Source: Bradyrhizobium erythrophlei
GTDB lineage: Bacteria; Pseudomonadota; Alphaproteobacteria; Rhizobiales; Xanthobacteraceae
Direction: 5' to 3'
Length of the DNA: 64,000 nt
Assembly (NCBI RefSeq): GCF_900129505.1
Contig: NZ_LT670818.1
Span: forward strand, 3,162,001 to 3,226,000
Under the pieces are notes generated by a model, which had not been told where the DNA came from, did not search any database, and was given only the letters and a program-made list of their open reading frames with translations. Shown here piece after piece: positions 8,354 through 17,286 of the stretch (position 1 is its first letter; each line of letters starts with the position of its first letter). The position numbers were made by a program, and so were the translations under genes.

Positions 8354-9898
8354 TCACGCCTGCGCGCTCAATTCCGCGCGGTCGAATTCTTCCTCGAGTT
8401 GATGAAACGCATCGTCACTGATTTCTTCCGATTGCCGCAAATCGAGGATCGATCGCCGTGCCGCGGCGATCGCGCGCCGCCGCAGCGGGTCTGCCGGCAG
8501 TTCGCCGGTGGCAACGCCGCCATCGGGATCGCTCGCGGCGTGCAGCAACAACGCACGATATTCTAGCCTGAGGATTTCCGCAGCTTCCGACGGATCGCCG
8601 TCGATCTCATCCAATGCGGCCTGGAAGGCGACGGCGCGGGCGCGCGCGACTTCGGCGATCACCGGATTGTCCGCCTTCAGGTGCAGCGCCGATATCAGCG
8701 GGCGCAAGGTAAGGCCCTGAATCACCAGTGATCCAAGAACCACGGCGAACGCTGTCAACAGGATCAGGTCGCGATAGGGGAAGACTTCCGGCAGGGCGTA
8801 AGCGGCGGCCAGCGTCACGATGCCGCGCATGCCGCACCATGACACGACGATGCCGCTCGCAACGGTGGGTGCCGCGACCGAGCGCCTTGGATGGTAAATG
8901 CCTCGCGCGATCAAAAGCCGCATCATGACGCCATACGTCATCACCCAGCCAATGCGCGTCAGGATGACGACACCGAGCACGGCTGCGGCGGCCAGACAAT
9001 ATTTCAGCCGCACGGGATCGTCGAGCCGCTGCCAGATCGGCCGCAACTGCAGGCCGATCAGCATGAAGGCCAGCACATTCAGGACGAAGACGGCGGTGTC
9101 CCACACCGCATAGGATGGCACGCGCAACCGCGCGGGCGTCCGCTCCGGCGCCGTCCGCGCAATGGCGATCGCATAGGCGACGATGGTCAGGATGCCGGAG
9201 AGGCCGATCCGCTCGGCGACGATCCATACCGTGAAGGTGCCGGCGAATTGCACGATGATCGAGCTTGGCGCATCTGATATCCGCCTCATCGTCCACAACG
9301 AAATCCTGGCGAACAGATAGCCGGCTGCGAGGCTGCCAGCCAATGCCAGCAAGATGGCAGGCGCAAACTCGTTCCATCTGGAATGCTGGACTGCGGCGGC
9401 GCCGACCGCGACGCGGTAGATCAGGAGCGCGCTGGCGTCGTTGAGCAGGCTTTCGCCTTCGAGGATCTTGAGGATGCGGTAGGGCAGGTTGACCTGACGC
9501 AGGATGGCGGTCGCCGCGGCCGCGTCGGGCGGCGCCACAATGGCGCCGAGCGCGATCGCCGCTGCCCAGGGCATGTCCGGCAGCAACCAATGGATGAGCA
9601 CCGCCACCGCCGAGGTCGTGAGGCCGACCGCCACGCATACCAGCGTCGAGACCAGTAGCCAGTTATCCCGGAGGTCGCGCAGCGACGTATCGTAAGCGGC
9701 ATCCATCAGGACCGGCGCCACGAACAGCGCCAGCGCCAGACCGGGCTCTAGCGTCCAGGATGGACCGGAGGGCACGAAGGCCAGCAGCATGCCGCCGATG
9801 GCCAGGAAGGTCGGATAAGGGACTTTGATGTGCCGGGCCAGCCCCGACAGCAGCACCGCTGCAAGCAGCAGGGCAATAAGCCATTCGAATGTCGTCAA
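8354..9898 (-). CDS. CPA1-family Na+/H+ (or K+/H+) antiporter
   Basis: A 514-residue membrane protein of the monovalent cation:proton antiporter-1 family. About twelve hydrophobic segments span residues 1-400. The conserved core reads GAIVAPPDAAAATAIL followed by EGESLLNDASALLIYR, where the ND pair is the ion-binding site known from NhaP-type carriers. A cytoplasmic tail of about 100 residues follows. The start codon is a TTG at 9898; no ATG occurs before the second helix. It probably protects against salt or alkaline stress; the ion is not decided by sequence. Downstream it meets the SDR gene end to end. Confidence 0.9.
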   Translation of the reverse strand: MTTFEWLIALLLAAVLLSGLARHIKVPYPTFLAIGGMLLAFVPSGPSWTLEPGLALALFVAPVLMDAAYDTSLRDLRDNWLLVSTLVCVAVGLTTSAVAVLIHWLLPDMPWAAAIALGAIVAPPDAAAATAILRQVNLPYRILKILEGESLLNDASALLIYRVAVGAAAVQHSRWNEFAPAILLALAGSLAAGYLFARISLWTMRRISDAPSSIIVQFAGTFTVWIVAERIGLSGILTIVAYAIAIARTAPERTPARLRVPSYAVWDTAVFVLNVLAFMLIGLQLRPIWQRLDDPVRLKYCLAAAAVLGVVILTRIGWVMTYGVMMRLLIARGIYHPRRSVAAPTVASGIVVSWCGMRGIVTLAAAYALPEVFPYRDLILLTAFAVVLGSLVIQGLTLRPLISALHLKADNPVIAEVARARAVAFQAALDEIDGDPSEAAEILRLEYRALLLHAASDPDGGVATGELPADPLRRRAIAAARRSILDLRQSEEISDDAFHQLEEEFDRAELSAQA

Positions 9899-9987
9899 GC
9901 CACCGGTTCCCGTCGCACCCGTTCGATGTCGACGTCAGTCTAACATCGAAACGGGTACGTCGTCAGGGCGCGGCGAGGAAGCCAGTG

Positions 9988-10755
9988 CTATTGAGCAAGC
10001 GCCAGTATTCCGCCGGCGAGGGAATGCCAGGCCGCCGTCATGCTGATCGGCCAGTTCAGCAGCTTCACCGCCAGCAGCGCCGCGCCGCCATAGATATAGA
10101 CGGGATGCGGGCGTCCGCAGCGGCGCCAGTCGGCGACGATCGCGACCACGAGCAGGAGATAGGCAACCATCGCAGGCCCGATGGTGACGGGGACCGGAGG
10201 CGGGCCGGGCGGTCCAGGAGGCGCCAGGAAAGTGAGAAACCAGCGCGCCACCGCCGCATCGAGGATCGAGATGGCGGCGAGCAGCATCAGCCGCTTGTGG
10301 GTTTCGGGCTGGCGCGTTTTGGCGATCGCCAGCCCAAGCACCACGGCAAAAAACAAAATTCCGCTGAGCGGGACGATCGCGAACGCAACTCCTGCGTCAA
10401 GCTGCCCGATCGCCGCCGAACGTTTCATCGCATTGACCGCCACCAGGAAACCGAAGATGGTCATCGCGGTCGCCAGCGATACGCCGATCACGCCGAGCGA
10501 CCGATGCCGTGCCGTGCGGCCCGAGGCGGCGAGCCATGTCTGGAATGCAAAATACAGCGTCCAGGTGAAAAACAGCATGCCGTGGAAATGCACCACGGGT
10601 GTCGATGCGAACGATCCCGACGCCAGCGGCAGCCAATAGGTCGGCGCGAAGCCGAGAAAGGCCACCGCCATGCAGGCCAGCGCCATGTGGAAGTAGAAGT
10701 ATCGCGCGGGTGCTGCAACGCCACGCACGCGAGGGTCGTCGATCACGGTTGTCAT
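9988..10755 (-). CDS. Multi-pass membrane protein of unknown function
   Basis: A 255-residue protein with about seven hydrophobic helices (for example MALACMAVAFLGFAPTYWLP, VVHFHGMLFFTWTLYFAFQT, VAYLLLVVAIVADW). Several His lie in or beside helices (HFHG, TARHRS, ETHKR), reminiscent of DUF2306-like or haem/copper-associated membrane proteins, but no motif is decisive. A Pro-rich loop (FLAPPGPPGPPPVPV) links two helices. It starts at the ATG at 10755 and is divergent from the TPR gene. It is upstream of, and on the same strand as, the antiporter, 90 bases away. Confidence 0.75.
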   Translation of the reverse strand: MTTVIDDPRVRGVAAPARYFYFHMALACMAVAFLGFAPTYWLPLASGSFASTPVVHFHGMLFFTWTLYFAFQTWLAASGRTARHRSLGVIGVSLATAMTIFGFLVAVNAMKRSAAIGQLDAGVAFAIVPLSGILFFAVVLGLAIAKTRQPETHKRLMLLAAISILDAAVARWFLTFLAPPGPPGPPPVPVTIGPAMVAYLLLVVAIVADWRRCGRPHPVYIYGGAALLAVKLLNWPISMTAAWHSLAGGILALAQ

Positions 10756-10897
10756 GCGGATTGAGTATACGGGCGCCGGATATGGTTCAAATGATTATTC
10801 GCCGTCCGCCGCGCGCGTGGGTCCTCGATTTTCGGCGCGCCGCTATTGCCTGATGGGCGCCTCTCCAATAAGGAAAGGCGATTCGCCGAGCGGAGTG

Positions 10898-11674
10898 ATG
10901 CGATCTTTCCCGACAGTGCTGCTTTCGATGGCGGCCGTGGCGTTACTGCTTGCGGCGGCGCTGCCGCGCGTCGCGTTCGCGACGGGTACCGAGCCTGCCA
11001 CCGATCCGCAGGCCGATCCTGCTCCTTGCGTAGCCGCGGTAGCGGCGGGCGAGGCCGACAAGGTCATCGCCATCTGCGGCGCGCTGATCGACAATCAGAA
11101 GACCCAGCGCGCCGACCGCATCAAGGCGCTGATCGCGCGCGGCGCAGCTTACGACCACAACCAGATGATCGATCGCGCCATCGGCGACTACGATACGGTG
11201 CTGCGGCTCGACCCCACGCTTGCCGATGTCTTCAACATCAGAGGCGAACTCTGGCGCAGGAAGGGCGACCGGCCGCGCGCGCTCGCCGATTTCGGCGCCG
11301 CCATTAAGCTCAACCCCGGTCATCCGGCCGCGCGCGGCAATTACAAATCGCTGGCGCAGGAACTGGAGCGGCTTGGCGCGCTGATGGCGGTCTACAACAA
11401 GCCGAGCTTCAACTGCGCCACCGCCAGGCGCCCGGTGCAGAAGGCGATCTGCGCCAATCCGGAGCTTGCCAATCTCGACCGCGAGATCAACGCCGTGAAC
11501 ACCAAGGTGGTCCGCGAGGCGACCTCCAACAGTCCGCGCGCCGGCCGCGCTTTGCAGCGCGAGCAGGACGAGTTCATCGCTCGCCGCGACGCGGCGTTCG
11601 GCCAGCCGGACTACGACCTGCAGAAGGCCATGCGGCAGCGGCTCGACCATCTGCTCGCGGTTGAGCGGTATTAG
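10898..11674 (+). CDS. Exported TPR protein with LprI-like C-terminal domain
   Basis: A 258-residue protein with a signal peptide (MRSFPTVLLSMAAVALLLAA, cleavage near AFA). Residues about 40-165 hold TPR repeats (IKALIARGAAYDHNQMIDRA, DVFNIRGELWRRKGDRPRAL, AAIKLNPGHPAARGNYK). The C-terminal part FNCATARRPVQKAICAN, then LANLDREINAV, matches the LprI-type lysozyme-inhibitor-like domain with its paired cysteines. It probably acts in the periplasm as an adaptor or inhibitor; this is inference from domains. The frame is open 48 codons upstream, but the ATG at 10898 is the one that begins the signal peptide. Confidence 0.82.
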   Translation: MRSFPTVLLSMAAVALLLAAALPRVAFATGTEPATDPQADPAPCVAAVAAGEADKVIAICGALIDNQKTQRADRIKALIARGAAYDHNQMIDRAIGDYDTVLRLDPTLADVFNIRGELWRRKGDRPRALADFGAAIKLNPGHPAARGNYKSLAQELERLGALMAVYNKPSFNCATARRPVQKAICANPELANLDREINAVNTKVVREATSNSPRAGRALQREQDEFIARRDAAFGQPDYDLQKAMRQRLDHLLAVERY

Positions 11675-11748
11675 GGGCGATCGGGCCTTGAATTGACGCC
11701 GCTCCAGGAGAAGATGGCCTTGAGAAAAATTGCCTGGAATTGATCCTT

Positions 11749-11837
11749 GTCATGGCCGGGCCCGTTCCGGCCATCCACGTCTTGATTTGTCGACCAGCCC
11801 ACGGACATGGATGCCCGGGACAAGCCCGGCAATGATG
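11749..11837. repeat. Dispersed palindromic repeat, family C, copy 1
   Basis: GTCATGGCCGGGCCCGTTCC GGCCATCCA at the left and GGATGCCCGGGACAAGCCCG GCAATGATG at the right form two hairpins facing outward. A second copy occupies 13779..13865. This copy ends 27 bases before the prpE start codon, so it lies in the leader or promoter region of that gene. Confidence 0.8.
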
Positions 11838-11864
11838 GGTAAAGTAGGTCCCGGGAGCAGCGCC

Positions 11865-13814
11865 ATGAACATCCAGAGCAGCCGGTATCACGAAGTCCAC
11901 GCCCGCTCGCTGGCCGACCCGGAAGGCTTCTGGGGCGAGGCCGCGCGCGAGATCGACTGGATCGAGCCGGCAAAAAAGGTCTTCGATCCCTCGATGGGCC
12001 TGTACGGCCGCTGGTTCGCCGGCGCCGTGGTCAACACCTGCTACAACGCGCTCGACCGCCACGTCGCTGATGGACGCGGCAACCAGCTGGCGCTGATCCA
12101 CGATTCGCCGCTGGCGGGCAGCGTCACCAAGCTGACCTATGCGGAGATGCTGCATGAGGTGAAGACCCTCGCGGCGATCATGGCCGATTTCGGCGTCGCC
12201 AAGGGCGACCGCGTCATCCTCTATATGCCGATGGTGCCGGAAGCGATGGTCGCGATGCTGGCCTGCGCGCGGATCGGCGCGGTGCACAGCGTGGTATTCG
12301 GCGGTTTTGCGGCCAAGGAACTCGCGACCCGGATCGAGGATGCCAAGCCGAAACTGATCTTCTCGGCGAGCTGCGGGCTCGAGCCCGGCCGCATCGTGCA
12401 GTACAAGCCGCTGCTGGACGAAGCGATCAGACTCTCCAGCGTCAAGCCGGAGGGCTGTATCGTCCTGCAGCGGCCGCAGCAGGCTTGCGAGCTCGTTGCG
12501 GGCCGCGATCACGACTGGGCGGAATTGCGCGCCAAGGCCATCGCGGCAAAGAAATCCGCGCCTTGCGTGCCGGTGCTCGCAACCGATCCGCTCTATATCC
12601 TCTACACCTCCGGCACGACCGGAAAGCCCAAGGGCGTGGTGCGCGACAATGGCGGGCATCTGGTCGCGCTGAAATGGTCGATGTTCAATCTCTACGGCAT
12701 CAAGCCCGGCGAGGTCTGGTGGTGCGGCTCCGACATCGGCTGGGTGGTCGGCCACAGCTACATCATCTATGGACCGCTGATCCAGGGTGCAACCTCGATC
12801 ATGTATGAGGGCAAGCCGATCGGCACGCCGGACGCCGGCGCGTTCTGGCGGGTGATCGCGGAGCACAAGGCGGTGGCGCTGTTCACCGCGCCGACCGCGT
12901 TCCGCGCCATCCGCAAGGAAGACCCGGAAGGCGCGTTGATCCGGAAATACGATCTGTCGAAATTCCGCACGCTGTTCCTCGCCGGCGAGCGCGCTGATCC
13001 GCCGACGGTGCAATGGGCGGAGCAGCAGTTGAAGGTGCCGGTGATCGACCATTGGTGGCAGACCGAGACCGGCTGGTGCATCGCCGGCAATCCGGTCGGC
13101 CTGGGGATGCTGCCGGTGAAGCACGGCTCGCCGACGGTGCCGATGCCGGGCTATCAGGTCGACGTGGTCGACGAAGCCACAAAGCCCGTGCCTGCCGGCA
13201 CCATGGGCTCGATCGTCATCAAGCTGCCGCTGCCGCCGGGCTGCCTGCCGACGCTGTGGGAGCAGGACGAGCGCTGCCGCGAAGCCTATTTCGCCGAATT
13301 CCCCGGCTATTACAAAACCTCCGACGCCGGCTACAAGGACGCGGACGGCTATGTCTTCGTGATGGGCCGCACCGACGACATCATCAACGTCGCCGGCCAC
13401 CGGCTGTCGACCGGCGGCATGGAGGAGATTCTCGCCTCCCATCCCGACGTCGCCGAATGCGCGGTGCTTGGTATCAAGGACGCCATCAAGGGTGAGGTGC
13501 CCTGCGGCTTTTTGGTGCTGAAGGCCGGCGTCACCAGAAGCCCGATCGAGATCGAAAAGGAGATCGTGGCGCTGGTGCGCGAAAAGCTCGGCCCGGTCGC
13601 CGCGTTCAAGCTCGCGATCACGGTCGGCCGGCTGCCGAAGACGCGCTCGGGAAAAATCCTGCGCGGCACCATCAAGAAGATCGCCGACGGCGATCAATGG
13701 GCGATGCCCGCCACCATCGAAGATCCGAAGGTGCTCGACGAAATCGGCGACGCGCTGAAGGGCAGGGTGCAGCTCCTCTCGTCATGCCCGGGCTTGACCC
13801 GGGCATCCATCTGA
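11865..13814 (+). CDS. prpE: Propionyl-CoA synthetase (acyl-CoA synthetase, PrpE type)
   Basis: A 649-residue AMP-forming ligase that activates a short-chain acid, most likely propionate, to the CoA thioester. The adenylation P-loop is YTSGTTGKPKGVVRDNGGH; the DxxW-TETG region is HWWQTETGWC; the hinge is YVFVMGRTDDIINVAGHRLS; the catalytic lysine lies in LPKTRSGKILRG. The N-terminus (DPEGFWGEAAREIDW) is typical of the Acs/PrpE branch. GGGAG is seven bases before the ATG at 11865. The last residues, SSCPGLTRASI, are encoded by a dispersed palindromic repeat that supplies the stop codon, so the native C-terminus probably ended a little earlier. Acetate cannot be excluded as substrate. Confidence 0.9.
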   Translation: MNIQSSRYHEVHARSLADPEGFWGEAAREIDWIEPAKKVFDPSMGLYGRWFAGAVVNTCYNALDRHVADGRGNQLALIHDSPLAGSVTKLTYAEMLHEVKTLAAIMADFGVAKGDRVILYMPMVPEAMVAMLACARIGAVHSVVFGGFAAKELATRIEDAKPKLIFSASCGLEPGRIVQYKPLLDEAIRLSSVKPEGCIVLQRPQQACELVAGRDHDWAELRAKAIAAKKSAPCVPVLATDPLYILYTSGTTGKPKGVVRDNGGHLVALKWSMFNLYGIKPGEVWWCGSDIGWVVGHSYIIYGPLIQGATSIMYEGKPIGTPDAGAFWRVIAEHKAVALFTAPTAFRAIRKEDPEGALIRKYDLSKFRTLFLAGERADPPTVQWAEQQLKVPVIDHWWQTETGWCIAGNPVGLGMLPVKHGSPTVPMPGYQVDVVDEATKPVPAGTMGSIVIKLPLPPGCLPTLWEQDERCREAYFAEFPGYYKTSDAGYKDADGYVFVMGRTDDIINVAGHRLSTGGMEEILASHPDVAECAVLGIKDAIKGEVPCGFLVLKAGVTRSPIEIEKEIVALVREKLGPVAAFKLAITVGRLPKTRSGKILRGTIKKIADGDQWAMPATIEDPKVLDEIGDALKGRVQLLSSCPGLTRASI

Positions 13815-13865
13815 CGCAAACGCCTTGTTTTTGATGGATTGCCCGGTCAAGCCCGGCAATGACGA
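13779..13865. repeat. Family C repeat, copy 2, invading the prpE 3' end
   Basis: CTCGTCATGCCCGGGCTTGA CCCGGGCATCCA and the right arm GATTGCCCGGTCAAGCCCGG CAATGACG correspond to 11749..11837. The left hairpin lies inside the prpE reading frame and codes for its final residues and stop codon at 13812-13814. The hairpins may also act as a transcript end or mRNA stabiliser. Confidence 0.85.
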
Positions 13866-13892
13866 AATCGGAACAACGGACGGAATTCCGCG

Positions 13893-14162
13893 ATGCGACG
13901 TAACTCCGCGCGACTCTACATAGCCCTCTTCCTCGTCGCGCCGATGCTGGCCGGCTGCCTCGAGCGGGGACAGCCGACCATGGTCGATACCAGCAGCGAC
14001 GACGACGCGTACTGCCGCGCCAAGAATGTCGCGCCCGGTTCGAACGAATATATCGCCTGCCGCAAGGATCGCGACGTTCAGCACAGTAATGCCGACGCCC
14101 GCACCGACCGTCGCCAGCGAGATCTCGGCGAATACATGATGAACCATCCGGACCATCCTTAA
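13893..14162 (+). CDS. Small lipoprotein
   Basis: An 89-residue protein with a lipoprotein signal peptide: RLYIALFLVAPMLAGC, in which LAGC is the lipobox and the Cys at about 23 the lipidation site. The mature part is polar, rich in Asp and Arg, and contains CRAKN and ACRKDR, so two further cysteines may pair. It starts at an ATG 28 bases after a repeat and is followed after 15 bases by the DUF6494 gene, so the two may share a transcript. Function unknown. Confidence 0.8.
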   Translation: MRRNSARLYIALFLVAPMLAGCLERGQPTMVDTSSDDDAYCRAKNVAPGSNEYIACRKDRDVQHSNADARTDRRQRDLGEYMMNHPDHP

Positions 14163-14177
14163 CAGCGAGAGGTCACC

Positions 14178-14384
14178 ATGAACGAGGACGTCTTCAACGC
14201 CAGCCTGCGCAAGTTCCTCAAAAAGGTCGGCATCACCTCGCAGCGCGCGATCGAAAAAGAGGTGCGCGACGCGATCGACAGCGGCCGTCTCAAGGGCCAC
14301 GAGAAGCTACCGGCCAAAATGGTTTTGACCGTCGGCGGCGTCAGCCTCACGCACGAGGTGACCGACGAGATCGAACTAGGCTGA
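14178..14384 (+). CDS. DUF6494 family small protein
   Basis: A 68-residue cytoplasmic protein matching the short conserved family now called DUF6494 (MNEDVFNASLRKFLKKVGIT, then KMVLTVGGVSLTHEV). It has no signal or membrane segment. GAGAGG precedes the ATG by a suitable distance. Its function is unknown to me; it follows the small lipoprotein closely. Confidence 0.8.
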   Translation: MNEDVFNASLRKFLKKVGITSQRAIEKEVRDAIDSGRLKGHEKLPAKMVLTVGGVSLTHEVTDEIELG

Positions 14385-14408
14385 ACCTTCCCCATCGATA
14401 GACTGTAA

Positions 14409-14466
14409 CTCCTCATCCGGCGCGGACTTCGTCCACGCCACCTTCTCGCACGAGGGGAGAAGGAAG
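14409..14466. repeat. Short hairpin repeat (CTCCTCATCC type)
   Basis: CTCCTCATCCGGCGCGGACT and CACCTTCTCGCACGAGGGGA GAAGG contain two small hairpins, the second being CCTTCTC with GAGAAGG. Elements of this wording are frequent in rhizobial intergenic DNA. It separates the DUF6494 gene from the PhnA-like gene. Confidence 0.5.
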
Positions 14467-14510
14467 AAATCGTTCGCTACTTACTTTTCATTCTCAAGAA
14501 AGCATCACGC

Positions 14511-14729
14511 ATGGACATCAAGGTCAGGGATTCGAACGGCGCGCAGCTCGCCGAGGGCGACAGCGTCACGCTGATCAAGGACCTGAAGCTGAAAGGCTCG
14601 TCCACGGTGCTCAAGCGCGGCACCGTGATCAGGAACATCCACCTCATCGACGACGCCGACGAAATCGAAGGCCGCACCGACAAGGTCAAGGGCCTGGTGC
14701 TGCGCACGGAGTTTTTGAAGAAGGCGTGA
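14511..14729 (+). CDS. PhnA/YjdM-like small protein (C-terminal domain only)
   Basis: A 72-residue protein equivalent to the C-terminal KOW-like domain of PhnA (YjdM). The text VRDSNGAQLAEGDSVTLIKD, LKLKGSSTVLKRGT, IEGRTDKVKGLVLRTEFLKK is the family hallmark. The usual N-terminal zinc ribbon (about 35-40 residues) is absent; this short form is widespread in the group. Despite the historical name, a role in alkylphosphonate use is not established. A frameshifted second copy of the 3' half lies at 26491..26602. Confidence 0.85.
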   Translation: MDIKVRDSNGAQLAEGDSVTLIKDLKLKGSSTVLKRGTVIRNIHLIDDADEIEGRTDKVKGLVLRTEFLKKA

Positions 14730-14929
14730 GGGCCGCAACAACAATGCGGAGTTTCCCTACAAGGATTCCTTTGTCCGTCTCATCAAGACCGCCTTCGACG
14801 CAATGCTGCGAAACCGCGCCGGTCACAGCCAGCGGACCCCGCTTTCGGACGGGCCGTCGCTGTAACGCAGCTTTCAGCGTGCGTGGCTAGACAGCCACGA
14901 TGTCGCAAGCGCCTCGGCGGAAGCCGCCG

Positions 14930-15322
14930 CTACTGCTTTGGCGCGTACTGCATCTCGCCATTCCCGAAGGACCAGTTCTCTGGCGAGACATCGACGAGAT
15001 TGATGAAGACGTCCTGCTTGCGCACGCTGGCCTTGGCGTGGAGATCGTCGGCGATCTTGCGATAAAATGCCTTCTTCACCTCGGTGCTGCGCCCGGCGTT
15101 CCACGTCACCTGGATGAAGATAATGCCGTCGGTGTAATTGATGCCGAGATAGCCCTCCCTGGGAAACACCAGCTCGTCGGCGGCGTGGCCGGTGACGATC
15201 TGGAACTTGTCGTCGGCAGGGACCTTCGCGACGGTGATCATTGCGTCATAGACGACGTCACTGACGGTTTGCCGCAGTTTCGGCGACGCGGTGCTGCTGA
15301 GGTCGATCCTGACAAGCGGCAT
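14930..15322 (-). CDS. Tautomerase-superfamily protein
   Basis: A 130-residue protein of the tautomerase/MIF superfamily (Tautomerase_2-like, about twice the length of 4-oxalocrotonate tautomerase). It begins MPLVRIDLSS, so Pro at position 2 becomes the catalytic N-terminal proline after Met removal. Later segments IIFIQVTWNAGRSTEVKKAF and VFINLVDVSPENWSFGNG fit the second beta-alpha-beta unit. AGGGAGA lies upstream of the ATG at 15322. The natural substrate is unknown. Confidence 0.88.
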   Translation of the reverse strand: MPLVRIDLSSTASPKLRQTVSDVVYDAMITVAKVPADDKFQIVTGHAADELVFPREGYLGINYTDGIIFIQVTWNAGRSTEVKKAFYRKIADDLHAKASVRKQDVFINLVDVSPENWSFGNGEMQYAPKQ

Positions 15323-15407
15323 CTGGTTCTCCCTAATTGGGCGTTGTTGGATGCTGGCGGTATCCGGCCGCGCTCAACCGAGCGGATCGCAGTCCAGGAG
15401 AGATCGG

Positions 15408-15557
15408 CTAGCGATACTCCGTACGCGGGATCATCCATGTTGAAACCGTCTGCCAAAGACCATCGCCGAACTTCCGTTGATAGGCGATAAAGTCGGCATC
15501 TTCACCGTGCACGAGTTCGTAGCGATGAGCCTTGATCGAATGTTTGGTCTGTTTCAT
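15408..15557 (-). CDS. Small protein of unknown function
   Basis: A 49-residue protein beginning MKQTKHSIKAHRYELVHGED and ending QTVSTWMIPRTEYR. GGAGAA lies nine bases before the ATG at 15557, which favours real translation. It has no signal or membrane segment. It lies 85 bases upstream of the tautomerase gene on the same strand and may be cotranscribed with it. Confidence 0.55.
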   Translation of the reverse strand: MKQTKHSIKAHRYELVHGEDADFIAYQRKFGDGLWQTVSTWMIPRTEYR

Positions 15558-15899
15558 CACTGAAATTCTCCTCATGAGGAACTGAGCCACTGTTGAGCTA
15601 GTCGCACGTCATAGCCAGGCAATAGAATGACAATAGTCATATTTTCAAATTATCGAGAGTACCGGACGGGAACACAAAACGTCTGGCCTTTCCTCAGCGA
15701 AAACGAGTCGGTGCGGGTCCATCGAAACATTTAGATCATCCAGACAAAGGAAAGGGTTAGCCGCTGCCCGGAGCGCTCGACGCAAGAGACCCGCAAGTCG
15801 AGACCCGCAAGTCGGCGGAATTCGGCAACTTCACGGCAAATTGACGGGCGTCTCCCGATAAGCGCCAGAATCACGCACGCAAAAGCATCCCCGGCTTCA
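15558..15899. other. Intergenic stretch without visible gene
   Basis: About 340 bases, noticeably richer in A/T around 15600-15680 than the surroundings. It must hold the divergent promoters of the small protein at 15408 and the hydrolase at 15900. There is a short direct repeat, GAGACCCGCAAGTCG, at about 15787-15812. No coding frame or RNA gene is recognised. Confidence 0.5.
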
Positions 15900-17069
15900 A
15901 TGGGGCGATGGCTCAGCATGATGAAAAGTTCTATGCGCTGGTGGCGACATCGTCGACCGGCAGGCCTGATGATTTTTCCCGTTCTACTGCTCGCGCTGGC
16001 GCGCGCGGCGGTTGCGGATATTGGCATGGATGCCAACGTTGAGCACGTCGTGACGGCCTATCTGGCTCCGGAGACCGTGGGGAAGCCGGGCGGCCTCGCT
16101 GTGGCCGTCTACGCTGCGGGCTACACACAGTTTTTCAATTACGGCTTCGCCGACGAATCGACAAAGCGGCCGATCACTTCAGACACGTTGTTTAACGTGG
16201 CGTCGGTTCGAAAACCGTTCGAGGCAATCCTGGTCGCGCTGGGTACGCTTCGGGGCGAACTGAGCCTGGATGATCCAGTGAGCAGGTATGTCCCCGAGTT
16301 GCGCGGCGACTACATCAAAAGCGTGACGATCGGCGAACTGGCAACGCATACATCCGGACTCCTGCTGCCGACCGATCACCCGCCATGGCCGAACGATTCG
16401 TTCACGCTGCAGCAATTCTTCAACATGCTCAACGCATGGACGCCACCATCGGGCGAGCAGCCGGGGAAGCAGCGAATCTATACACACGCGGGATATGTCC
16501 TGCTGCAGCTCGCGCTCGAACGTCGCTACGGTCGACCTGTCGGCGAGCTTGTCGAAGAGCGCATCCTGAAACCCCTCGGCATGAACCAGACGTTCCTCCC
16601 CGAGCGCGGGCCAGACAATCGCGCTATCATGGCTCCGGAGCTCTTGAAACGTGTCGTGCAGGGCTACTCCGATACGGGCATGGTGATTGGCCCACCTGGA
16701 GACCAGCAGAGCTATTACGATTTCCCGGGGACTGGTCAGATGTTCTCATCGGCTCGTGATCTGGCCACCTTTCTTGCCGCCTGTATCGATGGCGAGGCGA
16801 TTGATCCACAATTGCGGCAAGCATTGCAGATGACGCAGCGTGAGACGTTTCGTGTGACCGGGAAGTTCGGACAAGCGATGGCCTGGGAAAACGTCCATTT
16901 GAACGACGTGGACGTTGTGGACAAGCTAGGCGGACTCAATAACGCATCGGCCTATGTCGGCCTCGTGCCCGCACACAAGACCGGCATCGTCCTGCTGGCT
17001 AACAGCAGCAATTTCCCGCATGAGATCGCCCGCTACCGCGTGCTTCCGGAATTGGCGCGAGAAGAATAA
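15900..17069 (+). CDS. Class C beta-lactamase-fold serine hydrolase
   Basis: A 389-residue exported protein of the beta-lactamase class C / D-Ala-D-Ala carboxypeptidase / esterase superfamily. A Trp/Arg-rich start and hydrophobic segment (MIFPVLLLALARAAVA) act as signal peptide. The SxxK motif is S102-V-R-K105, and HKTG (359-362) is the third motif. The second motif, YxN in true AmpC enzymes, reads Y194-T-H196, so the Asn that contacts beta-lactams is missing. A peptidase or esterase role is therefore more likely than antibiotic resistance. The start is uncertain because several ATGs lie in the first 24 codons. Confidence 0.85.
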   Translation: MGRWLSMMKSSMRWWRHRRPAGLMIFPVLLLALARAAVADIGMDANVEHVVTAYLAPETVGKPGGLAVAVYAAGYTQFFNYGFADESTKRPITSDTLFNVASVRKPFEAILVALGTLRGELSLDDPVSRYVPELRGDYIKSVTIGELATHTSGLLLPTDHPPWPNDSFTLQQFFNMLNAWTPPSGEQPGKQRIYTHAGYVLLQLALERRYGRPVGELVEERILKPLGMNQTFLPERGPDNRAIMAPELLKRVVQGYSDTGMVIGPPGDQQSYYDFPGTGQMFSSARDLATFLAACIDGEAIDPQLRQALQMTQRETFRVTGKFGQAMAWENVHLNDVDVVDKLGGLNNASAYVGLVPAHKTGIVLLANSSNFPHEIARYRVLPELAREE

Positions 17070-17286
17070 CCGTGAATCTCGATTGGTCCGCTCAGGTCGT
17101 CAGCATTGGCTGTTACCCGACCTCGCCAATCGCCAAAAGCAGTAAGTGGTGCAAAGCCGGAGGCGTGCGCCCCGACTGCCTCCTCAAGCGGACTGGACAA
17201 GTTCGATCGTGGGGCGCACCCGTTCAACCAGGTCCCACCGCAACGCGGGAAGCCGCATCTGCTGCCTCCCGCGCGGATGACGACCG

